Assembly (NCBI GenBank): GCA_020650975.1
Contig: JAIPMN010097790.1
Location: 1-59,386 of the forward strand
From: Apostichopus californicus
Lineage: Eukaryota > Echinodermata > Holothuroidea > Aspidochirotida > Stichopodidae
Reading direction: 5' to 3'
DNA: 59,386 bases
Shown: piece after piece, positions 22,031 through 35,900 of the stretch
Numbering within the stretch: position 1 is the stretch's first letter
How the letters are laid out: each line of letters opens with the position of its first letter
Notes under the pieces: generated by a model
Database searches by the model: none
Told to the model about the DNA's origin: nothing
Seen by the model: the letters and a program-made list of their open reading frames with translations, nothing else
Position numbers and translations under genes: made by a program

Positions 22031-25000
22031 TCACATTCTTAAAATAAATTTCGTCAGTTTTGCTTTTATCTCATGCATAATGGGTTACAAAGTTTTGAAA
22101 AATGTGGTCCATGCATTGTTAAGATAAGTTGAATTCAACTGAATGGGAGGAGGTACTTTATGGGGATTTGAACATTATTTTCCAGCCTAATAGAATGTCG
22201 GTTTTTTTTCCGTTGTTAGTTTCTTTGAGTCTTTGGGTGGCTTTTGTTTGACATCGTTCGTAAGAAGTTTGGTTAATAAGTTAGACAGATGGAATTCAAC
22301 ACTCTCTTTGACTTTTTTGGAGGATGGGCTTGCAGAACCAACTTCTGGGTTGCGGCTTTCTTTTTATGAAGGAATTATACGGTCTAAGGAACTTTTAGGG
22401 GTCCAATTTTCTTAGTGAAATGTGATGAATTCTAATGCCACGTACTATCACTTAGAGTAACAGTGCCAATTCAAATTGTAAATATAACAAGAGTTTGCTT
22501 TTGTCACCATGTATTGTATATAACGATATTGCTGTGACTGTAAATGGTATTTATTATCTATAAGTATACATCATATTTGATATCTACCATTACACGTTGC
22601 TGATACAATAAAATATTCGTATAATACCAGCCACTGTATATTGCATTAAGCGCAAAGACATGCTGACTTCAAACTTGTTCTTTTTTAAGGTAATTACGTT
22701 TTGCAAAGATTTCTCCCATTTCAAGATTTCTATAATTTCAAGGAACATCACGTGCAAATCTGTGTAGCTATAAAAATATATATATATATGATCCTTTTAC
22801 ATTCCAATTGTAATAATAACCCTAGGACTTGTGTTGCCATGTAACCAATTCAGCCAGTTCAGCTTTCTCATATTTATATATGATTTTGTGCAACTTGTGT
22901 ATACGATAACAAAAAATATCAGTGTAACTATGTTATGTAGATACGGTCGATAATTGAGCCCAAGTATATGTGTTTTTGACTAAATGAAAAGAAATGGAGT
23001 GCTTCAATGTATGAAATATAATATTTAACCTTTAGAAATATCGTCAAAATATGTTCATTATTATGTTCAAAGGCAAGCAATGCTGAATGTCAACCAGCAC
23101 TTGTACGCTTTCAGACCTGTAAGTATGTTTAGTGTACATTTAACGATGTACTTGAATATTCGAAATGGGATCATAAAGTACAGCCCGTTCTTACTGGCAG
23201 TATTTTTATTATCGGTTATTACAGATATTACAAGCTAGATACCTGTTATATAAAACTGTTGTAAAATATGATAAGTTTGCACGATTTATTACATCTTGAT
23301 TGTTAATTCAAATTTACTTACACTATCTTTATTGAACAGCCAGAGATAAAACGTCCAATGATGTTTACAAGTGTTTACATTTGTGGAACTTTATTCCATC
23401 GAACTCTACCATATTACCTTACCAGTGTTGTAAAGGGAGTAACGGTAAACACAAGTAGCTTGATCACAACAACTTGTTTATATGCGAGAGTACCTTTACC
23501 CCCTCTGAGCGTTCGATAACCCCTCACGCTAATGTATCTTTCGGGGCAATAGCCAACTCTTTTAAAGGATTTGTCTGGTAGCCTTATAAGTTAGTTACCT
23601 TAAAAAGCGATTAATAATTTTCCAACAATTTCCAAAATATGAGAATGCTAATGTTGCGTTTGACAGAGAAACGTTTTTTAATCGTGTATGATGGATATTT
23701 CAAATAAACTTTGATCAGTAGATAACTTGACGTCATCTTCGCAAATGCAGATTGCGATATAACCTACTCTCCATACAGTTCCTATAGTAATTATAACAAA
23801 AACCGAGTTCGAATACAGAAACATTTCTTCCTTAATTTTCGGTAAAATTTCTTACAAATTATGTATGTTTAGAAAACCGTTGAGCCGTCATATATGTAGT
23901 ACATCGGTGATTTTTGTGTAACACGAGATAAGTTTGAACAGCAGACTCTTCGTTGTTTATACATCGCGCTGTCCAGCTCCCAAACACATATGTGGTTATA
24001 CTAGAGCCACAAGTATGAAACAAGGTTATCCCCCTCTTTTTCAAATGCACGTTTCGTGCTTGGAAATTTCTACGAAAAAAGTAATGATAAGGCTATCTGA
24101 AAAATAAATCGTCTAGAGGCCTTTGTCTTATAACGTCTATCTTGTCCCAGTTACACTTTCAAATCATTTAAGAGTAATCATTCTTATCAAGTGTAAGGTT
24201 GTGCTTGAAAATCACTACGAGGACCAATAAGTACCTGAAACTGCTGCTTGCAAGGGCGTCCCTACCAGAAATTTACCCGTCGCATCGGTACATATCCCAG
24301 CCTGCACCACACCACCAGAGACAGCCTAGCCTCAAACGTCTACGACACTCCGATCAAGTTTTTGTTTTCCTTCGCCATGACAATTCTTCAAATTCAATTC
24401 TATCAGAGTACAACATGGCTAAAATTGCATGTTGGACAACCGCAATCTATCATTTATGTTACATATGAATACATCACAAAATAAATTAAGTTAACGATTG
24501 CACGATGACTTTGGGTTTCATTTTTGCCAATAATATCCATCAAAGAACTTTCCAAACATTAATCTACCATATATAGTTTACGATAAATGCTGCCTCACCA
24601 TGTCTGACATAAAGTACGACAACACAGACATAAACATTACACTGGTGTCCTGCCTCAGAATGCACCATTATACTCTAAAATTAGCCTGTAAGAAAATTAT
24701 AAATACAGCATTTTAACAGTATATTAAATAACTGCATTCTTCATCTACATTATTTAACTGCTTCTTTGTTTAATTAGGTATTGTGGACATCATTGTGGTA
24801 GTTGTATATGTCAAAATCGGCAGATATAACAATTATTAATCGATCAAATGACCAGACCATCTTCGATAACAATATACTTTTGAGAAATACAGCTAGTTTA
24901 CAGTGAAAAGAGAATTTAGGAGGAGTATGTAAAGTGCGGAACGACGAACAATAGCTATAGTAGTCTACTACACTAACCGTAAAGGTTAATATGTGAAGTC

Positions 25001-27266
25001 GTTAGCAAGTCCCATCACTGAATCTGTGATGCAATTTTCTTTTGTTTCAAGTTTCAGACACATATCCAAAGATAAAATTCGTCCAAACCATTTCATAGAA
25101 TGATGCTCAAACTACTTACCGGGTGTAGTCTAAAATGACATTCCAATAGTGTAAAACAACTTCCGACATGAATTCTTGTTGGCTGCAAAGCTTTCCAATG
25201 ATGAGTGATCAGCGTTTTCTTCAATATATAGTCAGTTAATAAATGTGAAAAGTGTAAACAAACACAGCAACACGCGATCAATGATTTTATACCTGGAGAT
25301 AGCCATAAAGGCCTGCGAATCAACCATAAAAGATAATAAAAGTTGGCAGAATATAAACACCAATGGAAGACGGTACGTAACGTACACTAAGATTATACTT
25401 CCAAACGTCTTTTTTTCGGGCTGCTACTGGCACCTAAAATTGTAGCCAAGAAAGTCGTTTGTAATATATTTTTGTTTTCTGTATGATAGAAGATGATATA
25501 GGAAGTGAATCGACGTAGAGAAATCAGAGGTACATGCCTCGTGTCTGGTAGTTTGTGATATTTCGTTCTCCTTTTTGGTTAAACCTAATGAGACGTTTTG
25601 TAATGTAGATTAATAACTTGTGCAAATCCACAAACAGAGGCGCGGAAAGCGTTAGGCTACCATGTAACAAGCATTAACCAATTAACCATGTCAGACCGCC
25701 ACACCCCACCCCACCCGTCGCTATGTGATGTTTGCAGCTAAACACCCTCTTTTTACTTAACTATATGTCATAATGATCTGAAAAAGGATAAGTGAATTAA
25801 TCCATCACAATATTGTTTTTATTTTCGTTATAGGAACAGTTTTGTTACAATCAACGAATCCAATCAAAGCCAGTGATCAACAATCTAATAGAAAATAAAA
25901 TGTACATATGCGAAGGATCTTCGCGAACCTTCCAGTTGTACAAGAATACTACAAACTGATTCATGTTATACATATGTGATAGCAGACTACAAGTGTGAGC
26001 TTTCCTAATATGCAGAAGATGTCACAGAAACAGCTTTAAATTTGATCCTTATGTATACAAGTGAAATGAAGTGTACACTAACATTTCCCGAAAGAAACTT
26101 TCATTGGTAAATGCTTGGTTAATAGTGATACATTGTTCAGAACTTTATTCATATGGAACAATACAAGTCATAAAGCGGACATTTCAGTGAGGTGACATGA
26201 GAGTACATTGTTTAACGTTTAGTCTCTTTAGTTACCTATACAATCCACTGTATAATCAAGTTGCAGAGTAAATGTGTGTTCCTTGAATATGACATTCATC
26301 CTTCTTTCTAGGACTCATCGACCAGTCTTGTTTCTCTTATTTTAACGAGGAACGTCAATCCTCAAACCATTTTTTCTATTTATCTGACAGGCAATCGGAA
26401 AATCACATATCGTTCGGCTTTATCTTTCTCTCGAATAAATATCAAAACAAAAACATAATTTTAACAAAGCAAGTGCCAAGAGACTATGAGGATCAATATC
26501 TAGATAAACATAAAGTTGTCATTCTGTTGATATGAAACGAACTCGCAATCATATTTTTTTTTCATTAGTTCAAATAAAGTAATACTAACCAGACAAACTT
26601 ATGAACAACATTTATTATAGAATTAACAATATTACCAATATTACCAACATCAGCGGAAACATTGTTCTAAGTTAGAAGTCTATAGATACATATCCTTGTA
26701 TTCCACGAAAACAGAGAGTGAAAGAGATAAGTATAAGCGTATAATTCTTATAACCGTCACCAAGCTATGTAGGAAATATCAACTAATGGTTTATTTGCAA
26801 ACTTCATCATTCATAGCTAATACGACGTAATCTTCCTGACCCTCCGGAACCTCCTCCAGTGTGAAACATTTTGTACACGTTTAAGTAAAATAGGCATACC
26901 AGGCATAATGTAAAACTGGCTCTGAGTCATTCTCATTGGTTATCGTATCTTATCATTCAAATTTAGGAACAACAAGCATAGCTTACTAACAATTTGTCTC
27001 GTCAACTTCAAACAGTATTTGGAATAGTTAATCGCAATTTAAATCATTGACGAACGTAATTGCTTAAAAAATGTTACGTGGAACGTTTACATTACCAACA
27101 AGTGCAACTCGATGAACAAAATATAAGAGTTTATATGCATTTAATTCAGTCAAATATTATGACAGGGAAAGAAAGAGTATGTGTGTATACCCCCAATCAA
27201 TATACTATTAATAGGTAAATGCTATATCACTGCCTAGACGTTATTTTCTTTTTCTTCTCAATTAAG
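22031..27266. other. Intergenic sequence, no gene supported
   Basis: AT-rich, with scattered short frames (for example 22,233-22,415 and 24,199-24,484) that match no family I recognise and have no paired splice sites. A (TA)n run lies at about 22,772-22,788. A consensus-like minus-strand donor at about 25,119 closes a possible short exon, but nothing joins to it. Confidence 0.45.
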
Positions 27267-27386
27267 TTTCTTCACCCTGGATTGTCTACATCAAAAATCC
27301 TTATAACTCAAGACGGTGTGTGCAAGATTGATGATTTCTGTTTGATAGAAGATTCTACCAAAATACTCAATGTGAAGAAAACAAAA
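27267..27386 (+). pseudogene. Isolated tyrosine-kinase-like exon (degenerate catalytic loop)
   Basis: Acceptor 'tcttctcaattaag' and donor 'GTATAT' bound a 120-nt, phase 0-0 exon. It reads FLHPGLSTSKILITQDGVCK and then IDDFCLIEDSTK. This follows the kinase pattern HRDLxxxNxLL...xxKIxDFGL, with HRD replaced by HPG and DFG by DFC. Loss of the catalytic Asp predicts a pseudokinase. No N-lobe exon and no following 'PE' / 'SDVWSFG' exon could be found nearby, so it is probably a stray exon or relic of a kinase gene. It could also be an exon of a gene with very long introns. Confidence 0.6.
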
Positions 27387-30300
27387 GTATATGATGACTA
27401 ATGTCCTATTATTTCTGTATGTAATGTCTTTATGTAGCACGGGTTTACCACGAACCTAGACGCTTAAGGCGCGGGAACGGACGAGCTAGTCTGTTCGGCA
27501 CAGTGCTTCCTTACAAACTCTACTTTCGTGATGAATGTGAATGATCACTGGCTGAACCCTTTCCTTTTGAAGAATATTTGATGTTCAAAATAAATATGCA
27601 AACGTGTACATGTCAGAGTCATTACTGCTATAAAGACTGCAATTTGACTTCTCCGCTCGACGGACGTTCCTCAGTAAACAGTTTTTTAATTCAAAAATCG
27701 CTGTAGTGCAACCATAGGAAATACATTAGTTTCGGAACTACTAAACGAGAATGTGGATTATGTGGGATTGTGTGCGTGTGAGTTTTTTTATAACTAGTAT
27801 GTTACTGGTTCTGGGGCAGACACTACGACTGCTACACCAACGCTTACCTGTCCTGTTGGAACATAAATATCCCATAAAAGAGGATGTGATAGGGTCTGTA
27901 CCAATAAGCAGCCAACAAAACGAGCGAGAATTTCTATAAAACCAGTCCGGTTTCAAAAAGCAAGTCATGTTAGCTACATCGGGGCATATATTTACGATTA
28001 AGTTAAGCATGAACAATTTTTGCACACTACGTACTAAGTTACTAATAAATCATTTCGGTCATGCTCTAAAATTCTTTTAAATTGTTGGAAAGTAGTTCAT
28101 GAACTCAGTTACTATATTCCAATCACTTAATTTATTTTATTTTATTTTTTCGCACACATTTTCTTGTATACTTGATTGTATTCAGTCTTCGCCTAAGTCG
28201 CTGCCGCCGCCGACAGAGGCGTTACTTCGTAATGAATATGTATGGACCCAGTAACGTCTGGTCCGTGGCTGTTGTGGTTTGGAAAATACATCAGATTGTG
28301 AGATGAAATCTTCCTTATAACTCGGGCATAATAATGCCAATTGACTTGAAACTAAGAAATATAATTGATGAACTGAGAATTGGAACATATCAAGATGATG
28401 GCAGTCCTGATTTATTGCTAGATACTTCTAAAGTTTCTGCTCTTAATTGAAAATGTAGTGGCGATGTGTTGTTTGAACGTTCGAAAGTAAACACATATCT
28501 CGATGATAAGTATTCGATAATTTGTAATTTGACATAAAATACAGAGTACTTTGTTTTGTAGGCGCTCAAAATTACAACAATTATCCCCAAGTAATGTCAA
28601 CTAAAGGAGAATATTCTGAAAAGATTGTCATTCCAAACCAGCGTAAGGACAATAGGGCAAGATCAGTGCACAGAACCCCGTAACATTGCATCAAATTAAC
28701 AACACCCATGAATGAATTTCTTTATCTTGATTAGATTTAAACCCATACAAACGTCATGCTAGATTTGTGTGGCACATGCAAAACTTGTAGCTGATATTTA
28801 TATCCGGTCAGTTGGAAAATGCCGGTGTTAACCCAGCAGTAACGGACAGTGATAAAGGATCGAGCACACAGTTTTACTCTTTAAGGGTGAGAAATATCAC
28901 TATAACAATATACTAACCAATTGCTTTAGTTTATATATTTTTGAAATTGCGTTACAGAGTGAGATATACAGTAGTATTGTATCAACCTCGTAAATTCATT
29001 TAAACATTTCTTTATGGATTCCTTCACAAAGGTAAATCTCCCTTTCCTTTTGATAATAATACAAAGGAAGTTAAACAAACATATACGGTATATGGCCTAA
29101 AAAGTACTGTCACATGAGCTGAGTGACTGATAGGATTCCAGTGAAAATAAATGTACGGATACTTTTCTTGACGCAACGAAGTTTCATTGTAAAGCACTCA
29201 ATCAACGGTGTTGAGACTTAACATCATATGACACACTACAGCCGAATGTGATCATTGTCCGTATCCGGTGGCATGCGATTACATCGTTTAATGTTAAAGC
29301 TCTTTAATCTCTGTAACAGTCCACTGTGTATTGCGAAGCAGACTGCATTTGTTTAAATGAGTGACATTTTCGTCTCCAGTTCGCAGCAACCATTTTTGTA
29401 TTTTATTATTTTAAAGGGAATTTTCTGCCCTCATATATGTTTCCTCTGATAATGTAGCTAAAAATCTGATTTGGATTTCTGTCAACAATCATTTCTAAGA
29501 AAGGTTTTCCGTCAAAGCTAGCGACAATATATTATGAAGTCAATATCCTGTTCTATGTGTATTTATGATCAAAGACAGTTGATATCAGATGAACCTTCAA
29601 TATTTTAATAATTCTACCATAAGGAATGATGTGTTGCTTTCATGTTGGGAAACAAACCCTTTGCTGCGACCAACAAATCACATCTTTAAATCTTCCTTCA
29701 AACAGGTAAAACAAAATTACTGCTCTTACAATTTGTCTTTTGAGCATATGAAGTATATGATGTGAAGTATTATGTTAGGGGAGGGAGATGGTGGTATAGG
29801 AGGGTGGAAGTATATGAAGACAGTCTTAACCTGGCGTAAAGAAACCAGTCTTGAAGTTCACTTTTAACTCTTATGTTCCATCCAAAGGTGTCCGGTGCAC
29901 AGATGACAGAGACCTTTCCAATGCGAAACAGCACTCTACTTGATCTGCACGTACCGATAAAGGGGAATACTCAAACGAAAGGCACAGAGGTCACATATGA
30001 GACTACACGTAGAGTATTGTGGAGAAGAGGCACAGCACGTGATATGATAATCTCATTCAACAAAAAAGTAATTACTTCTAGGCAAAGCATTGGCTTTTGT
30101 GTGTGGTATAGTGACTTTTGTTACGCCATTAAAACTCAATGTTTGTCTACGTTAGGTTAATTCGAGGCAGATTAAAGTGTATACTCAAGGTTACCTACCT
30201 GGAGATCCAGGTTATATCATAAGATTTCAAGACTTGATGTGACAATGCTGAATCATGGTCGATATTAAATATTTCAAAGGATATTGTTCAGTTTATCACC

Positions 30301-31983
30301 TCGTATCATCGAACGTCTGATAGTTACTTGCTCATTCCATGATTGAGATGTTAACGTGGTGAAACATTCTATGCGCGTTTCTCAAAACATCACATTACTT
30401 TAAAAGGAAGCACTTGCCAATGAAGTGCCTAAAGGGGAGTTGCATAATTACATTTTGGCATATTAAGCGCTTTGTAGTAATATGAAATGATGTTACATTG
30501 ATAAAAGAAACATGTTGAATGCATACTGATTATGACAATTTATTTAAGCATCATCAAATATACAATACAAATTTGTACGTTCGAATTTGTGTCATTATTC
30601 ACACAGGCAACGTATTGGCAACTCTTTTTCAACCACCGGTCAATAACATGAAAAAGGAAATTTGTTTTGTAACTGATGACTTTTTATTTAGGGGGAGGGG
30701 GCGTTAATCAATGACTTTGATTATAAATTGTTACCATTGAAATGTTTTAACATATGTTAATTAATTTCTAATTAATAGTCTACAAACTAGAAAATTTGAT
30801 TTCAGAAACAACTACATCTCCATCATTCTTTATAAATGTTATCGAAAAAGAATCTTAAAAACTAAATTCATGTGATGTGCTAAACTGTCTACAAGCTGAA
30901 TTTGAAGGTAGTGTTAGACTTCAGACATCCATCTTCTTACATGAAAGATAAAATTTGCAAATTGAATCTCGGACATTGATGACAAATTCAGTATGTTTGT
31001 ATCGCTCCTTCTTGAACGTTCCTTTACAAGTTAAGGTAAAGCCAGACTACGGTATGACTTTCCACTGTGTACAATATACATAGTATACCCACAAGGATGT
31101 ATTTTAAAAGCAAACAGCAGAAACGGTAAAAATAAAAAGTTAAATATTTCAAATTATACTTTTACTTCTTACGTTCACAAGAGCAGAACCCTTTTAAATT
31201 AACATCCTTGTTAATTTTAATTTTTAAGAAACGGTGAACACTTTTAAATTACAATAAGTAAGCCACTATACAATGCAGCACCAATGTTATTATAAAATGC
31301 AGTAATATAATTATTGTTAACCCCTTTAAGGTCAATTACTTGAACATGAGTATGTAGTATATAACTGAAGTTATTAGTGTTGTCCGCAAAAGAAAGACAT
31401 GTTATCCGTAGCCAATTATATCGCAACCGCAACATTCAGTTAATGACAACACACGGTTTTATTTATTTATTTGTTTTGCATATTTTGAAACAATTCAAAT
31501 AATGACTTATTCGATCGTCGAAAACATAAACGATTGTGACAATCAAAGAAGACCAGTAAGATTTGATTTGGATAAATGCATCATTGTGGATCTAACAAAA
31601 ATATGAACGTTTCAGATAACTAATGAAAAATACAAGCGACGATGATATTACAAATATACCTGTTTTCTGCATTATTGTGTATTTTTTTGTTAATGTAAAG
31701 GCCTGTACAAGGTGAAACCACATAGCTTTAGAAAAATCAGAAACATAACAAAAGGTATCAAGTACGTGCTTTCTGTCGCATGTAATTCATTGTTATGCTT
31801 AAGTTGCAAATTTAAATGAAGTGTAAGTTTTTAACCATAATGAGGGACATAAAAGCAGAAAAAAAGTAAAATAAAATCTTCACAGATTGACAGTCAACAG
31901 TTGGTATTCGTTTATATCATTCAACAGTACTTACAGTTTTTGTCAGAAGATACTGCTATGCATAATATGGTAGATTAGTTTCT
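27387..31983. other. Intergenic sequence, no gene supported
   Basis: AT-rich with no recognisable protein. Open frames at 27,741-28,025 (minus), 28,390-28,600 (minus) and 29,873-30,160 (plus) do not resemble known families. The stretch ends where homology with the window's first bases begins. Confidence 0.45.
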
Positions 31984-32878
31984 CAGGGAGCCAAATATCA
32001 ACAGCATAATCAAAACAGAAGACTAATACGAAATATTGAGTGCAATTGACATAACATTTCTTTATATTTAGTTCTAGAAGAGTTTTGAAAAAAGAATATT
32101 CCCACGAAGATGCAGTTCTTAGCTTTGACTTTGAAAACTCAAGTATGATTTGAAATGATAAACAGTTCTCGAATTGTTAACCTTATATTTATTCATGGTA
32201 TTAAAGAACAATTAACAGCTGTGTTTGTACGACGAAACGCCGAGAGGAGAACCGCAATTCATTAATAACTCTTTTTAAAAGCTTGGTATGTTTTTAAACA
32301 AAATCATAACGGAGAATATCTTAATTTGATCAATTTTAATATGATATTGAGAAATAAGAAGGTCTATGAAATTCCAACAGCACTTATATATCATTTCTTG
32401 TGTACACAATATGGAGTGGACTTTGATGTCCTAACAATCAATCACCAACAACAAGAAACGTAAGAGCGAATCGTATAGCATATTTGTTTAGGTAGGTGAA
32501 CTATAGGTAATATATATGTGATAACTATTTACATACACGCAACGACAGAGTCAACCACAGGAAGCTTCGAGTATTTAGAATCCATGGAGTTAGGTTCTTT
32601 CTAGTGTTTTGAAACTGTCGCAAATAAACAAAACAGTTACGCATGGCAATTGATTACAAAGTAGTTATAGTTTATAATTTAATTTATTGGAATATTTGGA
32701 TTTCTATAAGTTTTTACTTAACTTTTATTGTTATTTATTTTTTATTTAAGATATTATAGTTAATTCAGTAGTTGCCAATGCTGTGATAAAACAGCATGTA
32801 TATGATTGCATTAAACAAGGCCTTTTGCAGTTGCTTTTGACACTATCCTGCTAGTATCCTTGGTGTAGTATCGGTGCA

Positions 32879-32924
32879 TCACGTCCCTTTCGATGCCGTA
32901 CGGTTCTTTTGTCTTTCGGATTCC
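32879..32924 (-). CDS. NLR gene 2, exon 12 (last)
   Basis: Acceptor 'attatccacag'. Phase 2 in, reading RESERQKNRTASKGT, with TGA at 32,879-32,881. Several AATAAA-type signals lie downstream on the minus strand (about 32,720-32,755). Confidence 0.6.
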
Positions 32925-35900
32925 CTGTGGATAATAACATATATTTGTCATCAGAAACATTTTGCATCGTTCAGCAATTAATCTTGAGTTGGATATATTA
33001 TACGTTCTTGGGCCCTCTCATTCCCATTTAATTTCATTCCACGGTTAATAGTTTGCATTTGATTAAATTTAAAACGCAGAATACTACTTCATTGGAGAAG
33101 GAATACTAAGTACTTGAAGCCTACCTGAACGTTTGCCGGAATATTTGCACCTGAAATAAGATAGAAGAGACACATTACAAATTTAAAAAAAAATGAAAAA
33201 AAAACAACAATTATACTCGAATGATAAATATTTACATGGAGATGTTCTCTGAAGTACATTTGAGTGTCCATAAAGCCTAATGTATATCACTGCAAGGTTT
33301 GTGTAAGAGGCTACATTATATTGCCAGATAGTAATATGTTTGTCACATTAAAGTTCAAATTATATGTTGATTTCGTTGTTAATTCCACGTTCCTCAACCG
33401 TCGTGTCGAATATACATCGAAATACCATTAAACAACCACTGGTCTTCGTGGACCGCAGTTCTTATTGTTTCTTTCTTAATATGCCCAATGCTTGTTTACG
33501 GTTCTATATACTTGTAGTTCATGCTCCAATCATTTCCTCTTCTTCCGTTTCTGTTTGCCTATACATACTACTTCAAAGGGTTGTATCGAACGGAACATTA
33601 TACAAATAATATCCTCATAACGATAGCAAATCTATTCCAAACATGATCTGAAACTTTAATAATACGACGCTTCCGTTACATTTTGTTGCAAAACACAGAA
33701 AATTAGGGTTACTAGGGTGATTTGAATCAGTGAAGCGAAGGTAACAAGAATAATGATAACCCAGGCATTGATTGATCCCTATCAGTCACGTTGTTGAATA
33801 TGAGCCAATCACAATATCATTGCATAGGATGAGAGGAATGTATATGACCAACTTGTTGATCTAACTGTACTCATTTATGATGGTGTTATAACATGTTGTT
33901 AATGATATTAATGATAATATTGGTAAATATATATTTAGGTTAGTTTTCAAATGATATAAGTCTTAGTTTATTTACCTTTCAATTCCGTTAAATTAGAAAT
34001 AGCCAAATAAAATGACCCCTTCCCAAATTATAAAGCTATTTCACAAACAAAAGCTAAGTTAGCTATAAATTTGAACAAGTTCATAACGTACCCAATATTT
34101 GTTTAGTTAAAAAAGTATTCAGATTACTATTTGGGTGGTTAGAACATAATATTAATCACTCGTTCTGTGTTTAAGGACGTGAAGTTATAATTTCATTATA
34201 CCAGCACATGGTTAATTAACCAGTAGTAGGTACGTTATTAATACACGGTACTGGTATATTTGAATGTTCTTCCGTAAAATCCTACTTAGCTTCCGTTTGG
34301 ATTCGAGTGGTGAAGCCGTTAGCTTAAAGAGACTTGTATGAAATGGTAACATTATACAGTGACATACTTTCAATACTTACTTCTCTTTTGTACCCTGAAT
34401 CGGTCAAAGGGACACCATTTTGATGCTGTAAATAGAGAAAAAAAACATCCGATTACTTACAAATATAGTACTTTAAAATGTTTGCATTGGATGAATTATG
34501 TATTCTCTTCTTATATTCTAGGTGATTTTCAGGTCAAGGCCCAGTAAGGAAATCAGTAGCGTTATTCTGCTTGTTCGTTATTATAAATCATACCATCATT
34601 AAATAAGAGATTAGTCAATTCGTAAAACAGACATATGTGATCTTTACACTTGTATGAACGTATCATAGATTATCATTGGTGCATGGGTATGGACAGTGTT
34701 GGGCGATGTACATATCTTGACTCATTTTGCGTATAAACAGTTCTTCCATTAACAAATTTTTCCGTGTATTTTGTAGAATGAAACTGTATAAGACCAGCTG
34801 GACATGAGGTACACTGAACATATAATTCAATTAATTTGCATCGCAAATAAGTCTCTTCATAGTCTAACTATATGTTTACATCAAGTGCAACCGATATTCC
34901 ACGTACAATGATTTCCTTAAAATAAGTTAAGTAATAAATACTAACTTATATGAACTAGGCTTTGTGATTCTCAACAAAAGCTGCGATAATGCATCGAATT
35001 ACAATCAAAAACCTTCACTTTACAAAGCCACATTTAGCTTATTATTGTTTCACTTCAATTTCCTGTCATCAGAAGTCATTATGATAATCAACAATATTAC
35101 TAAATATGTTCCACTAGTCCAAATGTAGATTCAGTCACTTACTATTAACTAACATCTCAAACCAACCAACTACTTACAAGCAAAAACAAGGAGCAAACAA
35201 TATGTTTTCTGATTCATAAACACAACAATTAGGATATTGGTAGAATGAATTAGTTCAGAATGCAGAACATGAATTGTTAAATCTACATGGTCAATGATTT
35301 TCCAATCCATCGGTACTCTAGGTCTAGACCGACTTTGCCATATATTACCAGACCATAATCTGTTATAGATGACAACCTTTTTATTCAAACGAAATATTAT
35401 TTCAAACAAAATTATTAGACTAGGGCTTGCTCCGTTTGTTCTTTAAATACATCGCTTAAGGAGTCAAATTTTATGTTCATTGAATTCAACCATTGAGTAT
35501 AAAGTTTTTAAGTTAAAATTAACCAATGGTTGTAATTTATTGTAATCGACTTATTTGATTCTGCAACAAAAATATAAAATAAAATTAATAAACAAATGCT
35601 CTCTGCAATGTTTACCTTGTAATGCATTTTGCTAATATGTATTTGACCGTTCTCTCTCAGAAGCACAATAAATAATAATTGTAAGCAACGTTCTGTGGTA
35701 AGTCACGTAAGAGGATTAATGTTACTTTACATTTCATATAAATACTAGAAATTAATATATTTATTTGGGGTAATATTAGTCTTTTTCATATATAACATGT
35801 TGAATGTTCTGTTGCGAAGTTATTTCTTTCCACCAAGCTTTTTAAATCTATGCTCAACAAACAAAAGGCAATCAGGATAACAGTATGTTAATGTAGATTC

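Noticed and set aside
25119-25190. Possible minus-strand exon ending at a GTAAGT donor
   Set aside because: Splice-like ends, but no family resemblance and no partner exon.
27800-27960. Possible minus-strand exon ending YVPTGQ before GTAAGC
   Set aside because: Opposite strand to the nearby kinase-like exon and not recognisable as a domain.
29873-30160. 95-codon plus-strand open frame
   Set aside because: No recognisable domain, no splice support and no paralogue in the window.
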